NCBI GenBank assembly: GCA_030145015.1
Contig: JAQYWI010000015.1
Location: forward strand, 1 to 49,757
Direction of reading: 5' to 3'
DNA: 49,757 nucleotides
Origin: Desulfobacterales bacterium
Lineage (GTDB): Bacteria; Desulfobacterota; Desulfobacteria; Desulfobacterales; JAHEIW01
This document shows, piece by piece, positions 17,533 through 27,061 of this stretch. The position numbers were made by a program, and so were the translations under genes. The number at the start of each line of letters is the position of its first letter. Position 1 is the first letter of the stretch. The notes beneath the pieces were generated by a model. It was not told the DNA's origin. It did not search any database and was given only the letters and a program-made list of their open reading frames with translations.

Positions 17533-18039
17533 TTCAAAGGTTCAACGTTCAAAGGTTCAGCGTTCAAGGTTGTCCTAACCCTGAACTTCTGAACCCAGAA
17601 CCCATGCCACCGACTAATACCTGAACACTGAAACCTGCTTGTCCTCCGTAGCCTTTAAGGCGAAGGTGGGAAACCATAATCATTTGATAAGCTGTAGTTC
17701 CTATACCGGTCCCCCTTCTTGCGAATTCCAATTTTATTAAATTCTTAGCGTCAAAGCAGTGACATCGAATTCCTGAAATATTGACAGATTTTAGGGTGTT
17801 ATTGAGGTCGAAGTAGCTGAAATTAGATAAAATCTTAATCTATCCCATTGGCGGAGATATGTTTTTGTTATCGGATTTTTTCCAGCGAATATTTTGGGGC
17901 ATCTAATTAATAATGTTTTATTTACAGTTGGTTAGCTCACACTCAATTGTAGCGTCATTTGCGGCCTGGGCGTATTCGGCTGGGTAATTGAATGCCCATC
18001 GCATTTGGGTCAGCTCCTTGAGGTCTACTAAGCGGTCAG
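17533..18039. other. Intergenic region with GAAC-type repeats
   Basis: From 17532 to 17638 the sequence is low-complexity: GGTTCAACGTTCAAAGGTTC-like units, then GAACCCAGAACCC and CTGAACACTGAAACCTG. The second part recurs at 46564-46605. At 17643-17670 an imperfect palindrome (CCTCCGTAGCC...GGCGAAGGTGG) resembles a REP-type element. The rest to 18039 shows no gene. Confidence 0.55.
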
Positions 18040-18055
18040 TGGCATGATATTTGCT
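18040..18055 (+). promoter_or_regulatory. Sigma-54 promoter of the kinase/regulator operon
   Basis: TGGCATGATATTTGCT is a full match to TGGCAYG-N4-TTGCW. Transcription would begin near 18066, about 98 nt before the kinase gene. The preceding sigma-54 activator gene is the obvious driver. Confidence 0.8.
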
Positions 18056-18163
18056 CAATTCATCCCCGTCAAGCTGGGATCCCTGTAAGAAAAATTTATT
18101 ATGATCTCATATTAAAAATACAATAATAACTGTTGGTTAGATACATCCGAAAGACTAAAAGCC

Positions 18164-19264
18164 ATGCCTGCCTTGTTGGAACGGAGTTCTGAAAGCCCAT
18201 TGTCCGTAAATAGTGAGCTTTATTCCATTATTGAAAGCATCCCAACGGGTGTGGTTGCGCTCGATGTTGAAGGTAAAATTGTCACCTTTAATCGGGCTGC
18301 CGAGCAGATTACCGGGTTCAAAGCGGACCGCGTCCAGGGAAAGAGCTTTGATGGCGTATTTAAACCGGATTATTTTCAAAATTCAGAACTGACTTTCAAA
18401 AACCTGGCGCAAACCGAAAAAACCACCGAAATTAAAACTCAATTTAACCGCAAGGGGAAAAATAGGGTGCATCTGAGCCTTGCGGTTTCACCGGTGGCTG
18501 CAACCCCGGAAGGAAAAATCGGCACGGTTTTATCCCTGAGGGATATTACGCGTTTAAACAAATTAGAGGAACAGGCCAACCGTACAGGGCGTTTAGCTGC
18601 TATGGGCGAGATGGCCGTTAGGATCGCACATGAGATTCGGAACCCGCTCGGCAGCATCGAGCTTTTTTCGACGATGTTAGAAAAGGATCTGGAGGATTAT
18701 GAAGAATTAAAAGAGCTTGCGGAGCATATCTCTTCAGGGGTGAAAAGTATAAATAATATTGTCTCCAATTTGCTGCTTTTTATCCGGCCCGACCAACAGC
18801 CCGATCGACAGGTGCTCGATGTCCATGAAGCCTTGAAGGATTCTTTGTTTTTTGCAGGGCATTTATTGGATGCGCAAAACATCATTGAAGTAGAAACAGA
18901 GTTGGCTGATCAACCGCTGCCGATCCGCGGGGATCTGGAACTGCTGAAACAGGTTTTTTTAAATCTGATTTTAAATGCCATTCAGGCCCTGTCCAGAGGC
19001 GGTCGCCTGCGAATTTCAACCCGTAAAATCACCCGGCAGTACAATACGCATTGGGCTGAAATTCGATTGAGCGATAACGGTTGCGGGATAGCCACAGCGG
19101 ATCTATCCAAAATCTTCGACCCTTTTTATACCACCAGAAATAAAGGAACCGGCCTGGGACTGACCATCGTACACAATATCACCAAAATGCATAACGGCAG
19201 CATTGATATTACGAGTTGTGAAGGGGACGGCACGGAATGTATCGTAACTTTGCCATTGCGCTAA
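18164..19264 (+). CDS. PAS-domain histidine kinase (FlrB/FleS-like)
   Basis: The 366-residue cytosolic kinase has a PAS domain (about 18-130, SIIESIPTGVVALD...ITGF), a HisKA domain with the phospho-accepting histidine at residue 156 (AHEIRNPLGSIELF), and a HATPase domain with N box (NLILNAIQAL), G1 (DNGCGI) and G2 (GTGLGLTI) motifs. There are no membrane segments, so it senses an internal signal, as FlrB and FleS do. The response regulator follows 69 bases later. Phosphotransfer to that protein is the expected reaction, and the known families place this step between early and middle flagellar gene expression. The ribosome-binding site is weak. Confidence 0.9.
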   Translation: MPALLERSSESPLSVNSELYSIIESIPTGVVALDVEGKIVTFNRAAEQITGFKADRVQGKSFDGVFKPDYFQNSELTFKNLAQTEKTTEIKTQFNRKGKNRVHLSLAVSPVAATPEGKIGTVLSLRDITRLNKLEEQANRTGRLAAMGEMAVRIAHEIRNPLGSIELFSTMLEKDLEDYEELKELAEHISSGVKSINNIVSNLLLFIRPDQQPDRQVLDVHEALKDSLFFAGHLLDAQNIIEVETELADQPLPIRGDLELLKQVFLNLILNAIQALSRGGRLRISTRKITRQYNTHWAEIRLSDNGCGIATADLSKIFDPFYTTRNKGTGLGLTIVHNITKMHNGSIDITSCEGDGTECIVTLPLR

Positions 19265-19333
19265 AACATAGTTATCAAAATTATTTTATAAGCAGCTGAA
19301 TTTATTTATAAAGAGAAGACGGAGTTACAGGCA

Positions 19334-20728
19334 ATGAGTCTTGCGCCAATATTGGTTGTTGACGACGAGTCCGAAATGAGAACTGCGCTTTCGCATGCGT
19401 TGGATCGAGGGGGATTCTCGGTTGAAAGCGCTGCCAGCGGGACCGAGGCGCTGGTCAAACTAAAAAAAGACGCCTTTAGCATGGTAATAACCGATATAAA
19501 AATGCCTGAAATGTCGGGAATAGAGGTTCTGGGTGCGGTGAAAAAATTATCACCCCAGATTCCGGTCATTATGATCACCGCTTATGGTTCCATCCACAAT
19601 GCCGTTGAGGCCATGCAGGCCGGTGCCGCCGATTATCTTTTAAAGCCGTTTTCTTTTGAAACCCTGGAAACCACGGTAAAAAAGGTCCTGGAAAGCCAGG
19701 ATGTTAACGGAAACTCCAGGTCTTCGAAACAGGACGCGACGATCCAATCCACCACCAAGACTCTGGTGACCCAGGATCCGAAGCTGCTGGAGATTTTAGA
19801 ACTGGCCCGGAAAGTCGCCTCCAGTCGATCCACCATCCTGATCCAGGGTGAAAGCGGGACCGGCAAAGAGCTATTGGCCGCCTACATCCATGAACACAGC
19901 GGATTTAAGGATGAACCCTATGTTGCAATTAACTGTGCGGCCTTGCCCGATAGCCTGGCAGAAAGCGAGCTTTTCGGCCATGAAAAAGGGGCGTTTACCG
20001 GGGCGGTGACCCGCAAAATGGGGAAATTTGAGTTGGCCAAACATGGTACGGTCGTGCTGGATGAAATCAGCGAAATGACTCCCCCGTTGCAGGCTAAACT
20101 ACTGCGTGTTTTGCAGGAAAGAGAGATTGACCGGGTTGGTGGGAGCCGCCCGGTTCCCATGTTAGCCCGGGTGGTTGCCATCAGCAATGTGGAATTAAAA
20201 CAAGCCGTTTCCAAAGGCAAATTTCGGGAAGACCTTTACTATCGCATCAACGTTGTTCCGATTACGATTCCCCCGTTGAGGGAGCGCCAAGGCGATATCC
20301 CCTTGCTGGCCGACCATTTCCTGGCAAAATACAGCGGCTTGAATAACCAGAAGATGACCCAAATATCCGAGACCGCAATGACCCGGCTTAAAAGCGGCGC
20401 TTGGAAAGGAAATATCAGAGAGTTGGAAAATACAATTGAACGGGCGGTTTTAATCGGGCACGGGCCTAAGTTGATGCCGGAACACTTGATTCTGGATTCT
20501 GTCGCCTCTGAAGATCAATCCCGGCCGGCATTTCCGATGAAAGCCGGTGTGACGGTCAGGGAGATGGAAAAACAGTTGATCAACAAAACGCTCGAAGAAG
20601 TCGATGACAATCGAACCCGTGCCGCCGATTTACTGGGCATCAGCATTCGGACGCTGCGAAATAAATTGAGGGAATACAAAGATGAGCTTGAAAGTTCCCA
20701 GGTAAAAGCAGCCCGGCAAGGCGGATAG
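19334..20728 (+). CDS. NtrC-family response regulator (FlrC/FleR-like)
   Basis: The 464 residues comprise a receiver domain with acceptor Asp54 (VITDIKMPEMSG) and a conserved LLKPF lysine, a AAA+ sigma-54 activation domain (GESGTGKE, EKGAFTGA, VVLDEISEM), and a Fis-type helix-turn-helix (RAADLLGISIRTLRNKLREY). ATG at 19334 follows GGAGTT. It is the partner of the preceding kinase. Sigma-54 sites occur before flgB, fliK, motA and flgF, so it probably activates these four operons. It sits directly upstream of flgB, as in other polar-flagellum clusters. Confidence 0.92.
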   Translation: MSLAPILVVDDESEMRTALSHALDRGGFSVESAASGTEALVKLKKDAFSMVITDIKMPEMSGIEVLGAVKKLSPQIPVIMITAYGSIHNAVEAMQAGAADYLLKPFSFETLETTVKKVLESQDVNGNSRSSKQDATIQSTTKTLVTQDPKLLEILELARKVASSRSTILIQGESGTGKELLAAYIHEHSGFKDEPYVAINCAALPDSLAESELFGHEKGAFTGAVTRKMGKFELAKHGTVVLDEISEMTPPLQAKLLRVLQEREIDRVGGSRPVPMLARVVAISNVELKQAVSKGKFREDLYYRINVVPITIPPLRERQGDIPLLADHFLAKYSGLNNQKMTQISETAMTRLKSGAWKGNIRELENTIERAVLIGHGPKLMPEHLILDSVASEDQSRPAFPMKAGVTVREMEKQLINKTLEEVDDNRTRAADLLGISIRTLRNKLREYKDELESSQVKAARQGG

Positions 20729-20911
20729 GGTCAAGCTGTCCGGCGTTTTTTAAAAACAGACTCGAGAAAGCCTGAGTCGGTGGGTTTTGATCTCTAAACA
20801 GGTAGCTTTTGCCTATCTCTTCATCAAAGGATATTGATGGAAATTTGTTAAAGGCATTGAAATTATAGGATAAATTTGCATAATCACGCAGTCGGAAGAA
20901 CGGATGCCAAT

Positions 20912-20927
20912 TGGTATGGATTTTGCT
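20912..20927 (+). promoter_or_regulatory. Sigma-54 promoter of the flgB operon
   Basis: TGGTATGGATTTTGCT has exact GG-N10-GC spacing and differs from the consensus only by T for C at two positions. The start would be near 20938, 34 nt before flgB. Confidence 0.75.
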
Positions 20928-20971
20928 CGAATTTATTTGAAGGCACCAATAATAAAAGAGGAATTTGAAAA

Positions 20972-21391
20972 ATGCCAAGCCAATCCCTATTTGAAGGGTC
21001 CATTTCAGCACTTGAAAAGTCCCTAAATGTGGGTTCACTGCGCCACAAAGTGCTGACAGGCAATATCGCCAATATCGATACGCCGAATTACAAGGCTTTT
21101 GAAGTCGTTATGGAAGATGAGCGTAAGAAAAACGGCAGACCGGCGCATCCCATCGAACTGGTCCGCACCCAGCCCGATCACCTTAATGGACGCAATCAGT
21201 CCTCAACGAATGTGAAGCTTAAGGCTGCGGATCCGCCGGCATTAAACTTCAGGGCGGACGGCAATACGGTTGATCTTGACAAGACCATGGGGAAATTGGC
21301 TGAAAATACAATATTATATAGAGCTGCTGCTCAGATTATTAAACGCAAATTTCAAGGGCTTAAAAATGTCATTCAAGGAGGAGGTAAGTAG
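20972..21391 (+). CDS. flgB: Flagellar proximal rod protein FlgB
   Basis: The 139-residue protein has the N-terminal rod signature VLTGNIANIDTPNYKA and a C-terminal helix that pairs with it in the assembled rod. It is exported by the flagellar type III apparatus and forms the proximal rod with FlgC and FliE. AAAGAGG lies upstream of the ATG. It is the first gene of a tightly packed operon (flgB-flgC-fliE-fliF-fliG-fliH-fliI), with a gap of 2 bases to flgC. Confidence 0.95.
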   Translation: MPSQSLFEGSISALEKSLNVGSLRHKVLTGNIANIDTPNYKAFEVVMEDERKKNGRPAHPIELVRTQPDHLNGRNQSSTNVKLKAADPPALNFRADGNTVDLDKTMGKLAENTILYRAAAQIIKRKFQGLKNVIQGGGK

Positions 21392-21393
21392 GC

Positions 21394-21831
21394 ATGGATT
21401 TTTTTGAGGCACTGCACGTTAGCTCTTCGGGACTGTCGGCACAACGGCTACGCATGAACTTGATTTCAGCCAATTTAGCTAACATGAATACGACGCGTAC
21501 CAAAGGCGGAGGACCTTATCGAAGAAAGGATCCTGTCTTCGCTGCCCGAGCACCGGCGGGGTCATTTCGCGAAATGCTGCACCACCGGCAGAAAGAAATG
21601 TTAAGCAAAGTCGCCGTCATTGGAATTGTAGAAGATTCGCGCTCGCCGATTAGAAAATATGATCCCGAGCATCCGGAAGCCGATGAAAACGGGTATGTGG
21701 CACTGCCCAACATAAACGTTATGGAAGAAATGGTGAATATGATCTCGGCCACCCGAAGTTATGAAGCCAATGTAAGCGCCATAAAAGCGGCCAAAGCCAT
21801 GGCACTCAAAGCACTGGAGATAGGACAATAA
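21394..21831 (+). CDS. flgC: Flagellar proximal rod protein FlgC
   Basis: The 145 residues show the rod N-terminal motif (SSGLSAQRLRMNLISANLAN), a central YRRKDPVF segment and the C-terminal MEEMVNMISATRSYEANVSA helix typical of FlgC. It is exported and assembles with FlgB in the proximal rod. A GGAGG ribosome-binding site overlaps the end of flgB. fliE follows after 2 bases. Confidence 0.96.
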   Translation: MDFFEALHVSSSGLSAQRLRMNLISANLANMNTTRTKGGGPYRRKDPVFAARAPAGSFREMLHHRQKEMLSKVAVIGIVEDSRSPIRKYDPEHPEADENGYVALPNINVMEEMVNMISATRSYEANVSAIKAAKAMALKALEIGQ

Positions 21832-21833
21832 TT

Positions 21834-22136
21834 ATGAATCAAATTACGTTTCAAAACGGACTGGAATCTCTAACGAACACCGTATCACCCGCCAATCCAA
21901 AAGAAATCCAGAGTCCCGAGTCGTTTGGGAAAATGCTGGCGCGTTCGCTCAGTGATGTCAACCAACTTAAACTCAGCGCCGATGAAGCCGTAAACGATTT
22001 GGCCGCAGGTGAGCAAAAAGATATTCATCAAACCATGATTTCTCTGGAAAAAGCGGATGTTGCATTTCAATTAATGATGCAGATTCGGAATAAAATTATT
22101 GCGGCCTACGAAACTGTGATGCGTATGCCGGCTTAG
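21834..22136 (+). CDS. fliE: Hook-basal body protein FliE
   Basis: The 100-residue protein has the FliE C-terminal signature KADVAFQLMMQIRNKIIAAY. FliE joins the MS ring and export gate to the proximal rod and is the first rod subunit exported. Its start follows the flgC stop by 2 bases; fliF begins 22 bases after its end. Confidence 0.94.
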   Translation: MNQITFQNGLESLTNTVSPANPKEIQSPESFGKMLARSLSDVNQLKLSADEAVNDLAAGEQKDIHQTMISLEKADVAFQLMMQIRNKIIAAYETVMRMPA

Positions 22137-22157
22137 TTTGAAAGAGAGAAATAGAGA

Positions 22158-23759
22158 ATGCCCATTCGTGAAGTATTATCGCAGCTCCAAAACCTGTTGA
22201 AAAACATCAGTGTCGGTAAACGGATCGCTATTTTCATTTTGGTTATCGGTTCCATTTTGGGATTCGTTTTTTTGACGAACTGGGCCACACAACCGGAGTT
22301 CCATCCGTTATATAGCAATCTGGACTCACAGGATGCCGGAATCATTTTAAACCGACTCAAAGAGCAAAAAATCCCTTATCGAATTTCTTCCAATGGGAGC
22401 ACCATTCTCATACCGCAAGAGCACCTTTACGAAACCCGTATAAACCTGGCATCCGAAGGGCTGCCCCAGGGCGGCAGTATCGGTTTTGAGGTATTTGATA
22501 ATACTAAATTCGGCATGAGCGAGTTTGCCCAAAACGTTAACTATCAGCGGGCCCTTCAGGGTGAATTGGCACGTACGATCAGTGGATTTGCCGAGGTCGA
22601 CAGCAGCCGGGTGCATATCGTGATGCCTGAAAAATCACTTTTTGTTAAAGACGAACAATCGGCTTCCGCCTCTGTGGTGCTAAAACTGAGCCATGGCCAA
22701 TGGCTGACTCAGGAACAGGTTCAAGGGATCGTGCATCTCGTGTCTTCCAGCGTATCGCGACTGAATCCCGAAAATGTCACCGTGGTTGACAGTAACGGGC
22801 GATTGCTGGCCGGGCAGAAAAACGATTCCAGTCTGGCGACACCCAGCTCGGATCAGCTCGATTATCAGGCCAAAGTCGAACGAACGTTGGAAAGCCGGCT
22901 GCTGACGATGCTGGAAAAGGCCTTGGGCGCTAACAAGGCCATTGTAAGGGTATCCTGTGCCCTGGATTTTAAGCGCTATGAACAGACCGAAGAACGATTC
23001 TTTCCTGAAAACAAGGTTGTTCGCAGCGAGCAAATGTTTAATGAAACCTCCAAGAAGGCCGATATCATCCCCCAGGGAATTCCCGGGATTCAATCGAATG
23101 TGCCCGAGAACAATGCGGCCGATATCAACCAGGTTAACGACGAAAATACCACTTTTGCAAAACAGGATCGCACGGTTAACTACGAGATTGGAAAGCTGAC
23201 CAGCCATACCCAGGAACCGATCGGGGCAATGCAACGCATCTCGGTTGCGGTACTGGTCGATGGGTCCTATCGCTCAACCCCCCAACAAGATGGTGAACCG
23301 ACCTTGACGTATGTTCCCAGATCTTCCGAGGAGCTGGTCAAAATCGAAAATCTCGTAAAGAGTGCCGTAAATTTTGTTGGCGATAGAGGCGACAAGGTGG
23401 AAGTCGTAAACATCCCGTTTGAAACGACTAAAATTGCGAAGGATGCCGACGGTGCCCCGCTTGAAGGCTGGCTGGATCTGTTAAAAAATTATAAACCCTA
23501 TTTTAAATATGCTTTCTTGAGCCTGTTCCTGATTTTATCATTTATCTTTGTGGTTAAGCCGCTGATAAAATGGCTAACGGCGCATACAACGGGTGAAAAC
23601 GAACTTTTGTACCAGCTTCCGAAAACAGTTGGTGAGATTGAAAATCAGGATGGCGAAAATCACAAACAGTTGACATTTAAAGATCAAGCATCCCAGTTGA
23701 TTTCCAGTGATAATGAAGCTTCTGTAGGTGTGATGCGCGACTGGTTAAAAGAAGGATAA
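22158..23759 (+). CDS. fliF: MS-ring protein FliF
   Basis: The 533-residue inner-membrane protein has membrane segments at about 22-42 and 450-472 and, between them, ring-building modules including PLYSNLDSQDAGIILNRL. The C-terminus VGVMRDWLKEG is the FliG-binding tail. FliF oligomerises into the MS ring, the base of the motor and housing of the export gate. fliG starts one base after its stop, so the interacting partners are translationally linked. Confidence 0.96.
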   Translation: MPIREVLSQLQNLLKNISVGKRIAIFILVIGSILGFVFLTNWATQPEFHPLYSNLDSQDAGIILNRLKEQKIPYRISSNGSTILIPQEHLYETRINLASEGLPQGGSIGFEVFDNTKFGMSEFAQNVNYQRALQGELARTISGFAEVDSSRVHIVMPEKSLFVKDEQSASASVVLKLSHGQWLTQEQVQGIVHLVSSSVSRLNPENVTVVDSNGRLLAGQKNDSSLATPSSDQLDYQAKVERTLESRLLTMLEKALGANKAIVRVSCALDFKRYEQTEERFFPENKVVRSEQMFNETSKKADIIPQGIPGIQSNVPENNAADINQVNDENTTFAKQDRTVNYEIGKLTSHTQEPIGAMQRISVAVLVDGSYRSTPQQDGEPTLTYVPRSSEELVKIENLVKSAVNFVGDRGDKVEVVNIPFETTKIAKDADGAPLEGWLDLLKNYKPYFKYAFLSLFLILSFIFVVKPLIKWLTAHTTGENELLYQLPKTVGEIENQDGENHKQLTFKDQASQLISSDNEASVGVMRDWLKEG

Positions 23760-23760
23760 G

Positions 23761-24723
23761 ATGGATCCTAAGAGAATAGCGGGTCCCGTAAAAGCTGCCA
23801 TTCTGATTCATGCACTGGGCAGACCGCAGGTCGAAACTTTGATCAGACGGCTTTCCGCAAGCGAAAAAGAGCGCGTCAATGATCATTTGTCTCAAATTCG
23901 GACCATCTCGCCCGATGTTGTGGAACAGGTCGCCAGGGAATTTATTGATATCGCCCGGCGTTATAAATCCAAACCCGCTGAAAACAGTCAGGGAAAAGAT
24001 AGCGGGTCCGGCGAATCCGATGCCGCAACCAGCGGTCTGGGAACGATTCATTCCCTGAGTTCCGACGAGATATACGATCTGATTAAAGACGAGCAAGCCC
24101 AGACAATTGCCATTATTCTGGTTTATCTTAAAACGGAGGTTGCCAGTGATGTGATCGCCATGCTGCCGGATGAGATCAAAACAGAGGTGGCCATGCGCGT
24201 CGTTAAATTGGATAGAGTCACAACCGCAATCGTTGACGAGGTCAATGAGATTTTAAAAGATATTTTAAAAAATAAGAAGAATTCAGTTACCAATGTGACC
24301 GGCGGTGTTAGTCGGTTGGCTGAAATATTGAACCAGACGGATGAGATTTCAAGCGAGTTGATCTTAAATGAGCTGGAAGAGGCCGACATGGAAATGGCGT
24401 CTCAAATAAAACAACAGATGTTTGTTTTTGAAGATATCCTGTTGGTTGATGACAGAGGCGTTCAGAAGCTGTTGCGCAAGGTTGAGACCATGGAACTGGC
24501 CATTGCTCTCAAAGCTGCATCGGAGGAGGTAAGGGAAAAAATCTTCAAAAATATGTCTGAGCGAGCCGGTGAGATGCTGAAAGAAGAGATAGATGATATG
24601 GGACCGGTTCGGATGAAAGAAGTTACCGACGCGCAACAAAATATTACCGATATCATTCAGAAGATGGAAACCAAAGGGGAATTAATTGTTGCCGGACGTA
24701 GAGGAGATGACATCATTGCCTAA
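23761..24723 (+). CDS. fliG: Motor switch protein FliG
   Basis: The 320-residue rotor protein includes an N-terminal FliF-binding domain, middle ARM repeats with a LPDEIKTEVAMRV segment, and the torque domain (LRKVETMELAIALK...MSERAGEMLKEEIDD) with the charged residues that meet the stator. A Ser/Gly-rich linker (about 80-97) separates N and middle domains. The extreme N-terminus is short compared with enteric FliG. The 3' end overlaps the start of fliH. Confidence 0.95.
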   Translation: MDPKRIAGPVKAAILIHALGRPQVETLIRRLSASEKERVNDHLSQIRTISPDVVEQVAREFIDIARRYKSKPAENSQGKDSGSGESDAATSGLGTIHSLSSDEIYDLIKDEQAQTIAIILVYLKTEVASDVIAMLPDEIKTEVAMRVVKLDRVTTAIVDEVNEILKDILKNKKNSVTNVTGGVSRLAEILNQTDEISSELILNELEEADMEMASQIKQQMFVFEDILLVDDRGVQKLLRKVETMELAIALKAASEEVREKIFKNMSERAGEMLKEEIDDMGPVRMKEVTDAQQNITDIIQKMETKGELIVAGRRGDDIIA

Positions 24724-25465
24724 CCGGGTAAAAAAGGAATCTCAAACCCTGCAAGATAGTTTCCGCTTGCATTATTTTCCGGACATTCCGGTGGAAGAAC
24801 TGCCTGATACCGAATGCAGTCCGTCGAGCGACAGTGGATTTCAGCGGATACATTTTAAAAACATGAACTCAACCTGTTCGGATGCCGCGCAGGCACAGGC
24901 TTCAACGGAAACGCCTGAAGAAAAAAAAGGCCCCTCGATTGACGAGATCAAAAGCAGCGCATTTCAACAGGGCTTTAGCGAAGGAGAAAAAGCGGGGTTT
25001 GAGGCCGGGACCAAACGTGTTGATCCGTTGATCAATAGCTTCAACCAGGGTCTTGAGCAACTGAAAAATATACGTCGAGAGCTCCATCAAAAGATTGAAA
25101 AAGAAGTGGCCCGGCTGGCATTGTCGATTGCAAAAAAAATCGTTTGCCACGAGGTTAAAACCACGGAAGAAACCGTCGTGTGTGTCGCCCGGGAGGCTCT
25201 GAGTCGAGTGGAGAATCCCGGCAAAATAAAGGTCAAATTGAATCCCGCCGATCTGCAATTCATTCAGGATACCAAATCTCAGCTCTCCCATTTTCTTGAC
25301 GATGTCGAAAGTATTCGTTTTGAGGCCGAAGATTCAATTCAAAGCGGGGGATGCCTTATCGAAACGGATATGGGTGACATTGACGCCCGCATTGAAAAGC
25401 AATTTCAAGCGATCGAAGAGTCCTTTCAAATTGAGTTTGACCAGCCAAAGCAGGAGAGCGAATAG
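24716..25465 (+). CDS. fliH: Export ATPase regulator FliH
   Basis: The protein carries the FliH pattern: a variable N-terminus, a QGFSEGEKAGFEAG Gly-rich repeat motif (GxxxG), a long amphipathic helix, and a C-terminal domain with EDSIQSGGCLIETDMGDIDARIE, shared with V-type ATPase E subunits. FliH binds FliI and holds it at the C ring. TTG at 24716 is preferred because GAGGAG lies 9 bases upstream (249 aa); ATG at 24707 is an alternative. Either overlaps the fliG stop. Confidence 0.9.
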   Translation: MPNRVKKESQTLQDSFRLHYFPDIPVEELPDTECSPSSDSGFQRIHFKNMNSTCSDAAQAQASTETPEEKKGPSIDEIKSSAFQQGFSEGEKAGFEAGTKRVDPLINSFNQGLEQLKNIRRELHQKIEKEVARLALSIAKKIVCHEVKTTEETVVCVAREALSRVENPGKIKVKLNPADLQFIQDTKSQLSHFLDDVESIRFEAEDSIQSGGCLIETDMGDIDARIEKQFQAIEESFQIEFDQPKQESE

Positions 25466-25471
25466 CCCAAA

Positions 25472-26794
25472 ATGGAAACAGGTTTCAACTTGGATAAGTA
25501 TCGTACCTGTTTGGATGCGGCTTGCGCCATCCGGGCAAGCGGCAAAGTCACCAACGTTATTGGTTTGGTCATCGAAGCCCGGGGTCCCGTATCCAGACTC
25601 GGAACCGTATGTGACATTTATACCAAGGGAGAGGCCCATAAAATAACTGCCGAGGTTCTGGGGTTTCGGGATAATCAAGTATTGATGATGCCCCTGGAGG
25701 AGATCCGAGGCATCGGACCCGGATGCCGGGTGGTGGCCCGGCAGCAACGCGCGATTATTCCGGTGGGTCCCGGGCTTTTGGGCCGTGTTATCGACGGACT
25801 CGGAAATCCTATCGATAATAAAGGGCCGATTTTTGTTGAAAGCGAATATCCTATATATGGCGTGCCCATCAATCCCCTTTCACGCAAGCGCATATCCCAA
25901 CCGCTGGATTTAGGTATCCGGGCCATAAACGGCCTGTTAACTGTGGGCTGCGGCCAGCGAATCGGTATCTTTTCAGGTTCCGGGGTCGGCAAGAGTGTGC
26001 TGCTGGGTATGATTGCCCGTAAAACCAGAGCCGATGTAAACGTAATTGCTTTGATCGGCGAGAGAGGTCGCGAACTCAATGAGTTTATTGAAAAAGAACT
26101 TGGCGAAGAAGGTCTCAAACGTTCGGTGATTGTGGTCGCAACCTCCGATCATCTGCCCTTGATCCGGATGCGGGGGGCCTTTATCGCTACCGCCATAGCC
26201 GAATTTTTTCGGGATCAGGGCAAGCACGTCAATTTAATGATGGATTCGGTCACCCGGTTTGCCATGGCTCAGAGGGAGATCGGTCTGGCATTGGGCGAGC
26301 CGCCCACCACCAAGGGCTATACCCCTTCGGTGTTTACCCTGCTGCCCAAACTATGTGAAAGAGCCGGCACCTCTGCCAACCGTGGCACGATTACCGGATT
26401 GTACACGGTATTGGTGGAAGGCGATGATACCAATGAACCGATTGCCGATGCGCTGCGCTCCATACTGGATGGCCATATCAACCTGACCAGAGACCTTGCG
26501 ACCCAAAATCATTATCCGGCCATCGATGTCCTCCAGAGCATCAGCCGTGTGATGGATGATATCATCGATTCTGAACATCGCCAGTATGCCAATAAGTTAA
26601 AGGAAACCCTGGCTATTTATCGCAAAGCGGAGGATCTGATCAACATTGGTGCGTATGTTGCCGGGAGCAATCCAAAAATTGATTATGCCATTGAGATGAT
26701 AGAAAAAATCAACTGCTATTTAAAGCAGGATATCGACGAGACAACCGATTTTAATGCAAGTATCTCTCAGCTGGACCAGCTGTTTAAATCCTGA
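25472..26794 (+). CDS. fliI: Flagellar export ATPase FliI
   Basis: The 440-residue protein is a type III export ATPase related to F1-beta: Walker A GSGVGKS (about residue 170), GERGREL, the catalytic region with MMDSVTRFAMAQREIGLALGEPP, and the C-terminal helical domain. It forms a hexamer under the export gate, is controlled by FliH and connected to the gate by FliJ. It starts 6 bases after fliH. Confidence 0.97.
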   Translation: METGFNLDKYRTCLDAACAIRASGKVTNVIGLVIEARGPVSRLGTVCDIYTKGEAHKITAEVLGFRDNQVLMMPLEEIRGIGPGCRVVARQQRAIIPVGPGLLGRVIDGLGNPIDNKGPIFVESEYPIYGVPINPLSRKRISQPLDLGIRAINGLLTVGCGQRIGIFSGSGVGKSVLLGMIARKTRADVNVIALIGERGRELNEFIEKELGEEGLKRSVIVVATSDHLPLIRMRGAFIATAIAEFFRDQGKHVNLMMDSVTRFAMAQREIGLALGEPPTTKGYTPSVFTLLPKLCERAGTSANRGTITGLYTVLVEGDDTNEPIADALRSILDGHINLTRDLATQNHYPAIDVLQSISRVMDDIIDSEHRQYANKLKETLAIYRKAEDLINIGAYVAGSNPKIDYAIEMIEKINCYLKQDIDETTDFNASISQLDQLFKS

Positions 26795-26915
26795 ATGTCC
26801 GTCTATTGCCCTGTCGCACAAAGATGTTACTCAAGTCACCATAACGATGGTTTCACCAGGTTTCGCTGTTCAGGTGTCAGATTTCAGCCAGTTGGCAAAC
26901 GTTAAATTTGTTAAA

Positions 26916-26990
26916 TTGGTTTAATTTGTTCAATTGGTTCGGTTTAAGCCAACTAATTCAACCAATAAGACCAATAAAACTAATCAAACA
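26916..26990. repeat. TTGGTTTAA/AACCAATAA low-complexity dyad
   Basis: The left half is rich in TTGGTT and GTTCAATT units, the right half in AACCAATAA units, so the stretch can fold into a long imperfect hairpin. A 24-base core around 26927-26950 recurs exactly at 46487-46510. It lies between fliI and fliJ and may attenuate read-through. Confidence 0.6.
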
Positions 26991-27061
26991 AGTCCCTGAA
27001 CGAAATAAAAAGCACTTAAAATAAAACCACATTTTATAAATAGGTTGATTGATAAAACCTC

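Noticed and set aside
17533..17640. CRISPR-like repeats
   Set aside because: The units are irregular in length and have no unique spacers of constant size; they are low-complexity GAAC repeats.
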